A stretch of 64,000 nt of DNA from an uncultured Collinsella sp. (GCA_902493895.1 CABUQW010000006.1:1-64000), one strand, 5' to 3'; shown: positions 8,373 to 17,135, counted from the stretch's first letter. Program-made: numbers and translations. Notes: generated by a model not told the origin, from the letters alone.

Positions 8373-9539
8373 TTAAGCGGTGAAGGGGTGAATCGTCACG
8401 CCCTTAACCACGCGGTTGACCGTGCCGGTGGGGCTCGGCGTATCGGGCGTGTTGCCCACGCGCACAGAGTTGAGCAGGCTGATAGCCTGGGCAAACATCA
8501 CGAACGGCAGGGCGAGGTAACCCTCGGGGAGTGCCTCATAGCCCTTAAAGGTGAAGGACTCACCCTCATAGACGGTGGTACCTTCCTGCTGAACGGCAAC
8601 AGTGTGCTGAGCGATCTCGTCACCACCGATCTCGTTGAGGATGTCGATATCGTACTGACGGGTGTAGGCATCGTTGTTGACGAACACGAAGACGAGCGTC
8701 TTATCGTCGACGAAGGACTTCGGTCCGTGACGATAGCCCATGGAGGTGTCGTAGGAAGTGGCGACCAGACCGTGAGCGAGCTCGAGTATCTTGAGCTGGC
8801 TCTCCTGGGCAAGGCCACCGAAGGAGCCAGAACCCAAGTAGGTCACGCGGTTGAAGTCGCCAGCCAGGTAATCGGCGATCTCGGGCTCACGGGAAATGAC
8901 CTCCTCGCCCATCTTGGCGATGGTCTCGACCCACTCGGCCTTCTGCTCGTCAGAAGCCTCGTCAAAGATGAGGGTAGAGAGCAGGGTCATGCAGGTGTAG
9001 GAACCGGTCATGGCGAAGCCCTTGTCGTTGGCGCGCGGGATGAGCAGCGTCAGCGCGTTGGGATCATCGGCAGACTCGACGGCGAGCTTGCCCTCGGGAG
9101 CGCAGGTGATGTTGAGGAATTTAACGTTGTGGACGAGCTCTTTGGCAACGGCAACGGCGGCAAGGCTCTCGGGGCTGTTACCAGAGCGGGCAAAGGAAAC
9201 CACGAGCGTGGGGTCCTCGGCGCGCAGGAAGTCGCGCGGGGCGCTCACGATGTCGGTCGTGGCGATGGGCTTAAAGTCGTAGAGATCAGTGTTGCCAGCG
9301 TGACGCAGGTACGGGGCGCAGGTATCGCCAACGTAGTCGGACGTACCGGCACCGGTGAAGACAACGGACAGACGGCCCTCGCCCATAGCGCGAGCCTCGG
9401 CCAGAAAGGCCTCGATGGCCTCCTTGTTCTCACGATAGATGTTGAACGTATCACGCCAAAGCTCGGGCTGCTGAGCAATCTCGGCCGTGGTGATCTGGGC
9501 GCCGAGCTCGGTGAGCTCCTCGACACTCTTCTCGAACAT
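8373..9539 (-). CDS. agaS: SIS-domain sugar isomerase/deaminase, AgaS-like
   Basis: 388 residues with two SIS domains. Recognisable pieces are VVFTGAGTSDYVGD, VVSFARSGNSPESLAA, the second-domain VTYLGSGSFGGLAQES, and SMGYRHGPKSFVDD near the active site. AgaS proteins convert galactosamine-6-phosphate to tagatose-6-phosphate with release of ammonia. AGAGG lies upstream of ATG 9539. It sits between GntR and NagA, as gnbF does in Lactobacillus gnb operons. The related GlmS-type role is unlikely because no glutaminase domain is present. Confidence 0.88.
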   Translation of the reverse strand: MFEKSVEELTELGAQITTAEIAQQPELWRDTFNIYRENKEAIEAFLAEARAMGEGRLSVVFTGAGTSDYVGDTCAPYLRHAGNTDLYDFKPIATTDIVSAPRDFLRAEDPTLVVSFARSGNSPESLAAVAVAKELVHNVKFLNITCAPEGKLAVESADDPNALTLLIPRANDKGFAMTGSYTCMTLLSTLIFDEASDEQKAEWVETIAKMGEEVISREPEIADYLAGDFNRVTYLGSGSFGGLAQESQLKILELAHGLVATSYDTSMGYRHGPKSFVDDKTLVFVFVNNDAYTRQYDIDILNEIGGDEIAQHTVAVQQEGTTVYEGESFTFKGYEALPEGYLALPFVMFAQAISLLNSVRVGNTPDTPSPTGTVNRVVKGVTIHPFTA

Positions 9540-9650
9540 TTCTAATACCTCTTTCTTTACTAAATTGTCTGATATACAAAGACTAAATCTGAAAAGTCAG
9601 ATCGAGTAGTAGTCATAGGCTGTTTTTCTTTCGTTGGCACTCGTATCCGA

Positions 9651-10385
9651 TCACACAGTATCTCGATAATGAGAAATCCTGTACTTAAACTTGTCCGCAC
9701 GAGCCACCGAAAGCGTAAACTCGACAACATCATTTTGGGTGTTGTGAGTAGTTCGGACTATGTCCAGAACTGGTGCACCTTCACCAATACCTAGAAGCCG
9801 AGCATCACATGGACGTGCTATACCCGCAGAAAACTCCTCATCCGCTACTCGAATTTTCTGCTGATAATCCTGCTCAATAACATCGTAAAGAGGCTTCTGT
9901 TCGAGCAGAGGACGCTTGAGTGAAATAAAAAGCCTTGCTGGAAGATAGCTACGCTCAACCATCATGGGTATACCATCTGCCATCCGTAAACGCTTGAGTT
10001 TTAATACCTTTTCACCCAAACGAATCCCCATTTGTATCGAGAGTGTTTTATCTGCTTCCATTTCACAGAACTCTAAGATGGTTGTTTCTGGCAGCCGGCC
10101 CATCGCTTTCATCTGTTCAGTAAAACTGTACGATTGGGTAAGATTTGTTGCTTGGGCTAGTCGATCGGCAACAAACGTACCGCGACCTTGTTTTCGCACA
10201 ATCCGACCAAGATACTCAAGTTCCTGAATTGCAAGCCGGACAGTCGACCGCGAAAGCCCGTAACGTTCGGCAAGTTCACGTTCGGACGAAATCAAATCAC
10301 CTGGCTGATATTCATGATCAATTTTATCGATCAGAATATCTACGAGCTGGTCATATAGCGGTTGTCTGTGCCTCTTGCACGTCAT
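9651..10385 (-). CDS. GntR/UTRA regulator of the amino-sugar PTS cluster, copy 1
   Basis: 244 residues: winged helix (QPLYDQLVDILIDKIDHEYQ...YGLSRSTVRLAIQELEYLGRIVRKQGRGTFVA), then a UTRA domain ending ARADKFKYRISHYRD. ATG 10385 has GGAGAA 6 bases upstream. The frame is open to a GTG at 10472 that overlaps the EIIA stop as TAGTG, so a coupled, 29-residue longer form is possible. It is closely similar to the regulator at 19001, which accompanies the second nagA. By position it is a GnbR-type repressor sensing an amino-sugar phosphate. Confidence 0.9.
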   Translation of the reverse strand: MTCKRHRQPLYDQLVDILIDKIDHEYQPGDLISSERELAERYGLSRSTVRLAIQELEYLGRIVRKQGRGTFVADRLAQATNLTQSYSFTEQMKAMGRLPETTILEFCEMEADKTLSIQMGIRLGEKVLKLKRLRMADGIPMMVERSYLPARLFISLKRPLLEQKPLYDVIEQDYQQKIRVADEEFSAGIARPCDARLLGIGEGAPVLDIVRTTHNTQNDVVEFTLSVARADKFKYRISHYRDTV

Positions 10386-10471
10386 GATGTTCTCCACGTC
10401 ATTAGCAATTGACCAGTACTCAGCCTTCAGGTATTGCATCAACATGTCCAATAAGTGGGCTAATTGCGACA

Positions 10472-10900
10472 CTACAGCTCATCGTCTTCATCATCGTCAG
10501 CAACTTCGAGTTTCTTGAGATCGACTCCCTCGCGACCAACAACCCGTGCGCGTTCGGCAAGTTCATCAAGCGTGGGGTCTCCAAACGCACGCGTCATAAC
10601 GAGCTCCACCAACATAGGTAGATTTGTTCCGGTGACAACAGTCACGTTATCAAGCTCGGTCGTCATTGGGATAGCCTGATTGAACGGAGTGCCGCCAAGC
10701 AAATCAACAAACACCAATACGCCATCGCAGGCCTGACGCATCTCGGCAATGCAGGTTCGCAAATCATCACCAAACGTAACCGCCTCCGAACCCGCAAAAG
10801 GAACTACCTCAAAGTTAGGCTGTTCGCCGGCAACCATATCCACGGCGCTCTTCAAACCCGTTGCAAACTGACCGTGACCAGTTAGTACAAATCCAATCAT
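10472..10900 (-). CDS. PTS mannose-family EIIA component
   Basis: 142 residues. It receives phosphate from HPr on the histidine in the N-terminal TGHGQFATG motif (His 9) and passes it to EIIB. The FVDLLGGTPFN motif is typical of the family. The C-terminus ends in an acidic run (DDDEDDEL) that resembles the end of EIIC in the same cluster. It is separated from EIID by the unknown gene at 10982. By context this is GnbA/AgaF-like. Confidence 0.9.
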   Translation of the reverse strand: MIGFVLTGHGQFATGLKSAVDMVAGEQPNFEVVPFAGSEAVTFGDDLRTCIAEMRQACDGVLVFVDLLGGTPFNQAIPMTTELDNVTVVTGTNLPMLVELVMTRAFGDPTLDELAERARVVGREGVDLKKLEVADDDEDDEL

Positions 10901-10935
10901 TCTATCTACCTTTCTATCGTTCGTTTTATCGAGCC

Positions 10936-10960
10936 AAAGAACCCCACAGAGGGGCTCTTA
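10936..10960 (-). terminator. weak hairpin between the unknown gene and EIIA
   Basis: On the minus strand AAGAGCCCC and GGGGTTCTT pair around TCTGT, and a short T stretch follows. It could attenuate transcription into EIIA. It lies 22 bases after the stop of the upstream gene. Confidence 0.45.
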
Positions 10961-10981
10961 CGACCGCTGTATCATCAAAGT

Positions 10982-11605
10982 CTAGCGAGTTTTTTGTTTT
11001 ATCGTGGGGGGTCTGTGAGCATCTCTCAGTTGCTTTTCAAGGTTGCGATATCTACGTGCTTCACCCTTGTTCCCGATGCTCTCGTATTGATATGAGAGCA
11101 GTAGGTAGAGCTTCCCGCGTAACCCAAGGTCGTTCGTATCCAGCATCTCCTCCATCTCATCGATCTTGTCATGCCGATGGCGAAAGACTATGTCATAGGT
11201 CAATTGACTGTCCGCCAAAATGCCCTTCGATACGACGGAGCGCATCTCTTCCAACATGGACGCCGCCCGCTTCCGGTTGCCCGTCTTGACATAGAAATTA
11301 AAGGCGCGAACCGCGAGCTGCCGACGCTGCTTATCACTGCACGACATCTCCAGCAAGTGGTCGAGCATTCGATCTGCATATGCGTCCATATCAGCAGCTT
11401 CATAGATCGTGAAACGCAGGTAATACTGCTTGTACGTAGACATGACTATACGCGCAAGTTTGCGATCGAGCAGGTCTATGCAATCTTGGTAGAGGCCCAA
11501 GTTAAACAATACCTGCACTTTCGTATCGAAGTATTTTTTCGCTCCTTCGGTCACAGCGAAGTAAGCCACGACGACACATATGAATAGGACGATCCAAATT
11601 GGCAT
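10982..11605 (-). CDS. membrane-anchored helical-repeat protein of unknown function within PTS operon
   Basis: 207 residues. One N-terminal transmembrane helix (residues about 3-20, WIVLFICVVVAYFAV) is followed by an all-helical cytosolic or external part with TPR-like helix pairs (YQDCIDLLDRKLARIV, QLAVRAFNFYVKTGNRKRAASMLEEM, LYLLLSYQYESIGNKGEARRYRNLEKQL). It has a basic C-terminus. It lies between EIID and EIIA, behind a strong terminator, a place where known gnb and aga operons have no extra gene. I do not recognise a family; a scaffold or regulator of the permease is one guess. Start ATG 11605 has GAAGGGA somewhat far upstream. Confidence 0.75.
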   Translation of the reverse strand: MPIWIVLFICVVVAYFAVTEGAKKYFDTKVQVLFNLGLYQDCIDLLDRKLARIVMSTYKQYYLRFTIYEAADMDAYADRMLDHLLEMSCSDKQRRQLAVRAFNFYVKTGNRKRAASMLEEMRSVVSKGILADSQLTYDIVFRHRHDKIDEMEEMLDTNDLGLRGKLYLLLSYQYESIGNKGEARRYRNLEKQLRDAHRPPTIKQKTR

Positions 11606-11687
11606 TGCAGTATATTCCCTTCAAGGCAGCCATTATGAATGAATCGAACACGATGACTGCACAACCGCCTATGAACAGCGATGCCCG

Positions 11688-11751
11688 ACAAAACAAAAGA
11701 GGCGCACACTCCAGGGGATATGGCGATAAAGTCGCCTTGGAGGTGTGCGCC
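11688..11751 (-). terminator. strong terminator after the EIID gene
   Basis: GGCGCACACTCCA pairs with TGGAGGTGTGCGCC, with one bulge, and an inner hairpin GGCGA/TCGCC caps it. On the minus strand it is followed by TCTTTTGTTTTG. It splits the EII genes from the unknown protein and EIIA, so these probably differ in expression level. Confidence 0.85.
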
Positions 11752-11793
11752 ACATCTCAATTGAGGCTCAAGTGTCGTGACAATATGGAGTAC

Positions 11794-12633
11794 TTAGCCC
11801 TTACAAATGATACCGAATGCACCCAAGGCAATGGACAGAACCAGGACGATAAAGATGGCCTTCGTCGAGGTCATGCCTTTCTTACCGAGGAGCCAGTACA
11901 CGAAGCCGACGAGTGCGGCAGGAACCAGCTTGGGGCAGATCATATTGCAGATGTTCTGCAGATCAACGGTAACGCCACCGATAACAGGCTTCGCTGCAAT
12001 AACGATGCCGACGTTGGTTGCGACCAGGGCACCGACCATAAAGACACCCATTACGGAGGCCGCGTCAGTCAGCGCGTTCAGACGGTCGCTCATGGTGGTG
12101 ACGAGCTTCATGCCCTGCTCGTAGGCCATGTGGGTCTGCTTGCAGCGGAACCAGTCAACAAGGATGTTGACGGCGACCCAGATAAAGATACCCAAGGGGT
12201 TGCCGTTCATGGCCATATTGGCAGCCAGGGCACCAAAGATGGTCGGGAGCAGCGAGCCGAAGATGGAATCGCCGATGGAAGCCAACGGTCCCATGAGACC
12301 GGTCTTGAGACCGGCAACAGCCTCGAGGCCCTCAATGCCCTCTTCTTCCTCAATCGCCAAATCGATACCGGTGATGATCGTGTTGAGGAAGTTGGAGGTG
12401 TTGAAGAACGGTGCGCACTGGGCGCGGCAAGCTTCCTTTAGCTCCGGCGTGCCGTCACCGTACAGCTTGCGCAGCGTGGGCAGGATAATCCAGAGATAAC
12501 CAGAGTGCTGCATGCGCTCGTAGTTCCAACCATCCTGGAAACCAAGTAGGTTACGACGGTTAATCTGCGCAAGGTCGTCCTTGGTAATCTTGTAGCCAGT
12601 GGTGCCATTGGCGAGTTTCTCATTAGAGCTCAT
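11794..12633 (-). CDS. PTS mannose-family EIID component
   Basis: 279 residues. With EIIC it forms the membrane channel. The segments RRNLLGFQDGWNYERMQHSGYLW, FFNTSNFLNTIITGIDLAIEE and GLMGPLASIGDSIFGSLLPTIFGALA are highly typical, and the C-terminal helices are hydrophobic. The frame extends to 12783 but ATG 12633, inside the end of EIIC with GGAGG upstream, is the family start (overlap 11 bases with EIIC). Substrate by context: galacto-N-biose, lacto-N-biose or GalNAc. Confidence 0.92.
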   Translation of the reverse strand: MSSNEKLANGTTGYKITKDDLAQINRRNLLGFQDGWNYERMQHSGYLWIILPTLRKLYGDGTPELKEACRAQCAPFFNTSNFLNTIITGIDLAIEEEEGIEGLEAVAGLKTGLMGPLASIGDSIFGSLLPTIFGALAANMAMNGNPLGIFIWVAVNILVDWFRCKQTHMAYEQGMKLVTTMSDRLNALTDAASVMGVFMVGALVATNVGIVIAAKPVIGGVTVDLQNICNMICPKLVPAALVGFVYWLLGKKGMTSTKAIFIVLVLSIALGAFGIICKG

Positions 12634-13510
12634 CGTCGTCGTCTCCCTCCGCAGCGCCAGCAGCAGCGACGGGACGCTGGTTGTTCTTGTAGTACAGCAA
12701 AGACAGAGCGAAACCAATAATGGCAATCGCCAGCATCGACATGTTGTTGAACATACCGACCATATCAACGGCACCCTTACCAAGCGCGCCGTTCACAGCG
12801 ACGATGTTGGTGTTGAGGTTCATGATGCTCGTGAAGGCCGTGCCAAACAGGGCGGCGACGACAAAGCCGAGCAGCAGGTAGGCGACGTGCTTCTTGACCG
12901 GCAGGTAGCGGAGCAGGATGGCGAAGCCAACGGCGGGCAGGGCACCGCCGGCAACGGACAGACCGTCGCCCAGCCACTTCCAATCGCCGTTAAGGGCGGT
13001 GGTGATGCCCTCGACCAAGCCCTGGCCAAATGCGAGAGCCAGGAAGACCGGAATCATGCGGGACAGCATCCAGGAAACGGCACCGAGCAAGTAGTGCACG
13101 TTGTAGGCGCCCCAGTTCATCTTCTCGATATCGGCATCGCACGCATGACCGAAGAACGTGTTGGCAAAACGGCCGGCGATATCGGTGTAGACGAGAATGG
13201 CAGCGACAGGCACGCCGATGGCGGCAAGAGCCGTCTCGGGATTCATGCCTGCGCCCACGGCAAAGGCGGTGGCGACCAGAGTGCCGGAGTTGGCATCGAT
13301 ACGAGAGGCGCCGCCAAAGGTACCAACGCCCAAGACGGTGAGCTGCATGCTACCGCCGATAAATAGACCGGTCTGCAGGTCACCCATAATCAAACCGGTA
13401 ATCATACCGGAGAAGACGGCAGAGCCGGCACAGGTGTACCAGTTCAGCTCATCCATGATCTGATAACCCGCATACAGGGTTAACAGAAGAATCTGCCACC
13501 AAGCAATCAT
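12623..13510 (-). CDS. PTS mannose-family EIIC component
   Basis: 295 residues, almost entirely hydrophobic helices, with family segments GLIMGDLQTGLFIGGSMQLTVLGVGTFGGASRIDANSG and ALPAVGFAILLRYLPVKKH. It is the sugar-binding membrane subunit that works with EIID. The C-terminus is acidic (GDDDDEL), and the EIID start codon lies within those codons, so translation of the two is coupled. It is preceded by the EIIB gene with a 93-base gap. Confidence 0.92.
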   Translation of the reverse strand: MIAWWQILLLTLYAGYQIMDELNWYTCAGSAVFSGMITGLIMGDLQTGLFIGGSMQLTVLGVGTFGGASRIDANSGTLVATAFAVGAGMNPETALAAIGVPVAAILVYTDIAGRFANTFFGHACDADIEKMNWGAYNVHYLLGAVSWMLSRMIPVFLALAFGQGLVEGITTALNGDWKWLGDGLSVAGGALPAVGFAILLRYLPVKKHVAYLLLGFVVAALFGTAFTSIMNLNTNIVAVNGALGKGAVDMVGMFNNMSMLAIAIIGFALSLLYYKNNQRPVAAAGAAEGDDDDEL

Positions 13511-13603
13511 GGTAAACTCCTTATTTGAGGTGTAACAGTTTCTACAATACCAATACGCTTATATAAACCGCGCATCCCCCTTCGCGGCTTAGCGTTAATT
13601 CGA

Positions 13604-14068
13604 CTAGAGCGCGAGAGCCTCTGGGTTATCCTGCGGCGTCAGCTGAATGACGATTGGAAGATTATCGGCCTTAAGTTTGGCAAACGCGTCAAGGTCTCCC
13701 TGGTCGCAACTAATGTTGCGAGACAGCTTCTTGACCGGCTCCATGGTCGTCATATTACCGACAATAAGCTGCTCGAGCTTAACGCCTTGCTCCAAAAGTC
13801 GAACGTAGACCTCAGGCTTTTTTGCAACAATAAAGAGACGTTGTGCATCATATTTGCCAGCAGTGATGTTGGCAGCGGCCTTATCGACAGGAAGCACAGA
13901 CAACTTCACCGTTGCCGGGCAAGCCATGCGAAGAACCTGCTTTTGGGTAGCGTCTTGCGACACCTCGTCGTCAACTACCATGAAGCGGCTTACCTGACGG
14001 GCATTAGACCAGAGGTTTGCCACCTGTCCGTGAATCAAGCGAAAGTCGATTCGTGCGCCTACAATCAT
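13604..14068 (-). CDS. PTS mannose-family EIIB component
   Basis: 154 residues. The N-terminal RIDFRLIHGQVANLW motif has the phosphorylatable histidine (His 13) that transfers phosphate from EIIA to the sugar. Length is normal for the family. Its stop and start spacing is tight: 2 bases from the beta-galactosidase stop codon, so the two are co-translated. Contrast with the orphan EIIB at 16271, where this histidine is a tyrosine. Confidence 0.93.
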   Translation of the reverse strand: MIVGARIDFRLIHGQVANLWSNARQVSRFMVVDDEVSQDATQKQVLRMACPATVKLSVLPVDKAAANITAGKYDAQRLFIVAKKPEVYVRLLEQGVKLEQLIVGNMTTMEPVKKLSRNISCDQGDLDAFAKLKADNLPIVIQLTPQDNPEALAL

Positions 14069-14070
14069 TT

Positions 14071-15867
14071 CTACTCAACTCCTTCTTGTTCAAGTGTACG
14101 AATAACGGGCTCAGAGCGAAGGGAGATTTTCGCATCATACACGCCCTCTGTTTCGAACATAACGAGCTCATTGGTACCGGGGTGCAATAAACCATGCGGA
14201 ACATAGAGCGTCATGATGGGGCCCTTATCCCAAAAACGTCCAACATTCGTTCCGTTAACGAATGCCACACCCTTTCCAAAACCCGTAGTGTCGATAAAGG
14301 TATCAGCCGGCTCAGATATATCAAATTTTGCGCGGTAAAAGGAAGGTTGCCCCTCTACCCAGCCGGCGGAATAATCAAGACTATCGATGTTATCGAGTGG
14401 CAGACAACGCATCTCCCAACCGGTAACAAAGTGAAGATCAACGCAAACGCCTGTCCTAATGCCCTTATGCTGGGTATCGGCGAGCAATTTGTGGCCATAA
14501 TTGACGCGACCCATATCCTCAGTCAGAACATCCAGGCGGTTTTGCTCACAGGGAAGAACGCAGTGAATATCTTCCCCGATGTGCTCCTGATACTGCGTCG
14601 CCACTTTGTCACCGTTCACAAACACCTGCGCACGGTCGCGGGCGTCAATAACCCGAATACGCTCTTCATCTGTACGGTCACGCTCGACGGTCGTGGTATA
14701 TAACGTATATCCATACGACTGGCCCATCTCTTCCATGGGCATAGGATACTGGGCTTCGATCGGCTCCGAAAGCATATCGAGCACATTAAAGAGACTGACG
14801 CGCTCACTCACCGAGATATCGGGCATAGCAAACGTCTTTTTTGTTAACGGCTTGCTTTGTGCGATATCGGGATACAGATCGTGAATTGTCCTTTGAATTG
14901 CGAAGTATTTCTCGGTCGGGTTGCCCTGTTCGTCCAATGGAGCATCGTAGTCATATGATGTCACCTGGTGCAGGTCATGCGTATGGCGTGCAGAGCATCC
15001 GTTCATGAATCCAAAGTTGGTGCCTCCATGAAACATGTAGAGGTTTAAAGATCCTCCAAGCTCGAGCACCTCGCGAACGCAAGAGGCAAGATCTTCGGGA
15101 TCGCGTCTGATGACGTTCTCCCCATAGCGATTGAACCAGCCGTCCCACAACTCCATGCACATAAGAGGCCATTGTTTTCCATGCTCCTTGTGAAAAGCAG
15201 ATAGAGCCTCAAAGTTCTCCTTTGCATGAGAACCAAAGTTGCCGGTGCACAACACATCATCGTCAATGAGCGTACCGGCACGAAGGCACCCACGCCACGG
15301 ACCATCGGAAGTACAAAGGGGCACGGAAACCCCGCGCTCGACCATAAGGCGACGAATCGCACGAAGATAGTCCTTATCCTCGCAATATGATCCATATTCG
15401 TTTTCAACCTGCATCATGATGATGTTTCCGCCCTTGTCAATCTGACGCGAGACGAGTATCGGCATGAGATGGTCGTAGTAATGCGCAACGTGAGCAAGAA
15501 ACTTGGGATCGCTGCTGCGCGGTCTCATATCATGTTGGCGCAGCAGCCATGCCGGCATGCCGCCAAATTCCCATTCTGCGCAAATAAACGGAGAGGGACG
15601 AACAATTGCATACAGACCGAGTGATGCCGCCTCATCGAGAAATGCCGCCAAATCGATTGAGCCAGAAAAATCGAAGACGCCAGGCTTTGGCTCATGAAGA
15701 TTCCACGGTACATACGTTTCGACCGTATTAAACCCAAGAGCCTTAAGGTTATAGAGCGAGTGGTGCCAGTCACTCGGATGAACACGCATATAGTGGATCG
15801 CTCCCGACAAGATGGTGAACGGCTCATCATCGAGTAAGAATTGATTGGTGATCTTAAACGAATGCAT
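14071..15867 (-). CDS. GH35 beta-galactosidase, cytosolic (BgaC/GnbG-like)
   Basis: 598 residues, the length of bacterial BgaC-type GH35 enzymes. GH35 motifs are clear: SGAIHYMRVHP, VETYVPWNLHEP, the acid/base glutamate in VENEYGSY (Glu 157) and the nucleophile in CMELWDGWF (Glu 239), with C-terminal jelly-roll parts (GFGKGVAFVNGTNVGRFW). No signal peptide, so it acts inside the cell on a disaccharide delivered by the PTS encoded just downstream. BgaC enzymes prefer Gal-beta-1,3-GlcNAc/GalNAc; related GnbG cleaves the phosphorylated form. Substrate is inference from context. Confidence 0.92.
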   Translation of the reverse strand: MHSFKITNQFLLDDEPFTILSGAIHYMRVHPSDWHHSLYNLKALGFNTVETYVPWNLHEPKPGVFDFSGSIDLAAFLDEAASLGLYAIVRPSPFICAEWEFGGMPAWLLRQHDMRPRSSDPKFLAHVAHYYDHLMPILVSRQIDKGGNIIMMQVENEYGSYCEDKDYLRAIRRLMVERGVSVPLCTSDGPWRGCLRAGTLIDDDVLCTGNFGSHAKENFEALSAFHKEHGKQWPLMCMELWDGWFNRYGENVIRRDPEDLASCVREVLELGGSLNLYMFHGGTNFGFMNGCSARHTHDLHQVTSYDYDAPLDEQGNPTEKYFAIQRTIHDLYPDIAQSKPLTKKTFAMPDISVSERVSLFNVLDMLSEPIEAQYPMPMEEMGQSYGYTLYTTTVERDRTDEERIRVIDARDRAQVFVNGDKVATQYQEHIGEDIHCVLPCEQNRLDVLTEDMGRVNYGHKLLADTQHKGIRTGVCVDLHFVTGWEMRCLPLDNIDSLDYSAGWVEGQPSFYRAKFDISEPADTFIDTTGFGKGVAFVNGTNVGRFWDKGPIMTLYVPHGLLHPGTNELVMFETEGVYDAKISLRSEPVIRTLEQEGVE

Positions 15868-16270
15868 GCTTCTCCCGATCTTCGTGCTCTGCGATGCGGT
15901 TGCCGGTTTTTCAACCCTCGGCTGACCCTTTGGCTATTATGGACGTTTTGACGCAATTATGTAGCCAGAATCTGAAGTGGTCCGTAAACGGTAACGAAAT
16001 GACGATGAACGGTTTTAATAAAAACAGCTGGTAAATTGCTTTTTAATTATATGTTTCTAACGATTCTATATTTGAAAGATGGTATGTACCAGCTATCCAC
16101 TATTTCCTACTAGTTACATCATGTTTCAATTGTATTTCTTCACCTGCTTATCTACTTTGGATTCACCTACATGAGCATTAGAGAGTCGTTGCCTGCCCAT
16201 TTCCAAGACTGAAAATATCCAGAATCGAACCTGACTTTCTTATGGCTGACTCGCCGCGTTCGATGACTCG
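15868..16270. other. AT-rich intergenic region upstream of the GH35 gene
   Basis: 403 bases with no supported ORF, much richer in A and T than the genes. It must hold the promoter of the GH35-PTS operon. A short palindrome TGGTATGTACCA is at 16080-16091. No clear terminator is seen after the orphan EIIB gene, so read-through into the operon is possible. Confidence 0.6.
16080..16091. promoter_or_regulatory. candidate GntR/UTRA operator
   Basis: TGGTATGTACCA has arms TGGTA/TACCA with a 2-base centre and resembles the TGGTATA-type half-sites of HutC/NagR-subfamily regulators. It is 213 bases from the GH35 start. The resemblance is from memory of the family, and only one copy was found. Confidence 0.3.
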
Positions 16271-16753
16271 TTAATACAGCAGAGCATTCATGGAGTCGGG
16301 TTCGTCACTGGGAAGATTGCGAACTTCCATTTTCACGCCAAGCGCTTGCAGCTCTCTGAGAACAGCGACGTCTGCATCGTCTATGGCGACTGCGGGCGTT
16401 GCGGAACGCTTGCCCTCCCCTGCCTCCATATGGCCGATGCTGATCCTGGTAATGGGCACACCGCCCTTAACCAGCGCGAGCGCATCGGCGGGTGAGGCCA
16501 CCATGATCAGAATCCGTTGGCGCGGCGTTGCGGTATGCATGATGTCGATGGTCCTTTGCACCGAGAAGAACCGCGTCCAAACGCCCTCTGGCGCCGCCAC
16601 CCTCATGGGTGCCCATTGGCGCGAATCCGCCGCAATCTCATCGTTGACGATCAGGACGAGGTTGGAACCCACGGCTTCGTTCCACAGCTCAACGTCTTGC
16701 CCGTAAATGAAACGGTCGTCGATGCGTGTGAGAAGAATCTTGGGTTGAGCCAT
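16271..16753 (-). CDS. orphan PTS mannose-family EIIB homologue lacking the active-site histidine
   Basis: 160 residues, full length for EIIB and clearly of the family (PKILLTRIDDRFIYGQDVELW, LVLIVNDEIAADSRQWAPMR, GGVPITRISIGHMEAGEGKR). The residue that should be the phosphohistidine in RIDDRLIHGQ is tyrosine (Tyr 18); the codon is TAC on the minus strand. It therefore should not carry phosphate. It stands alone upstream of the GH35-PTS operon with no EIIA, C or D of its own. ATG 16753 is taken by homology; the frame runs on through the tRNA gene, which is an artefact. A regulatory or decoy subunit is possible. Confidence 0.85.
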   Translation of the reverse strand: MAQPKILLTRIDDRFIYGQDVELWNEAVGSNLVLIVNDEIAADSRQWAPMRVAAPEGVWTRFFSVQRTIDIMHTATPRQRILIMVASPADALALVKGGVPITRISIGHMEAGEGKRSATPAVAIDDADVAVLRELQALGVKMEVRNLPSDEPDSMNALLY

Positions 16754-16909
16754 CGCCGCCCCATTCTGTTTGAGACCCGTAAGAGCAAGACATCGCGTCT
16801 CCAATATTAGTGCATTAAAGTGAGAAAAGCCGTCAGAACACTTGCGCCGATTTGCGATGTCCCGTATCATAGTCAGCTGTTGACGCCTCAGTTGCGTCAC
16901 CACATGGCC

Positions 16910-16985
16910 GCCAGCGTAGCTCAGTTGGTAGAGCACCGCTCTCGTAAAGCGGGGGTCACCGGTTCGAGCCCGGTCGCTGGCTCCA
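16910..16985 (+). tRNA. tRNA-Thr (anticodon CGU)
   Basis: A full cloverleaf: acceptor GCCAGCG pairs with CGCTGGC, D-arm GCTCAGTTGGTAGAGC, anticodon stem CCGCT/AGCGG around loop CTCGTAA giving anticodon CGT, T-arm with GGTTCGAGCC. The CCA end is encoded. It reads threonine codon ACG. Confidence 0.96.
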
Positions 16986-16997
16986 TTGCACAAGATA

Positions 16998-17020
16998 GCC
17001 GCCTTTGGGCGGCTTTTTTG
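16998..17020 (+). terminator. terminator of the tRNA-Thr gene
   Basis: GCCGCC-TTT-GGGCGGC followed by TTTTTTGTT, 12 bases after the tRNA. Confidence 0.9.
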
Positions 17021-17088
17021 TTGCCGATTTCTGGCGAACATCCGCCAACCCAAGCACAACGCCGCTGGTAACTCCCCTACTCAACAAC

Positions 17089-17135
17089 AAGCCCCGCCAA
17101 CCTCAATCCCCAAAGGAATCGCGATCAGCGGGGCT
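17089..17135 (-). terminator. probable terminator after the YhcH gene
   Basis: AAGCCCCGC and GCGGGGCT pair around a long loop of about 29 bases. It lies 47 bases after the stop and is followed on the minus strand by TTGTTGTTGAG, a poor T tract. Confidence 0.5.

Noticed and set aside
16754..17059. N-terminal extension of the orphan EIIB frame
   Set aside because: It runs through the tRNA-Thr gene on the opposite strand; the EIIB family start is at 16753.
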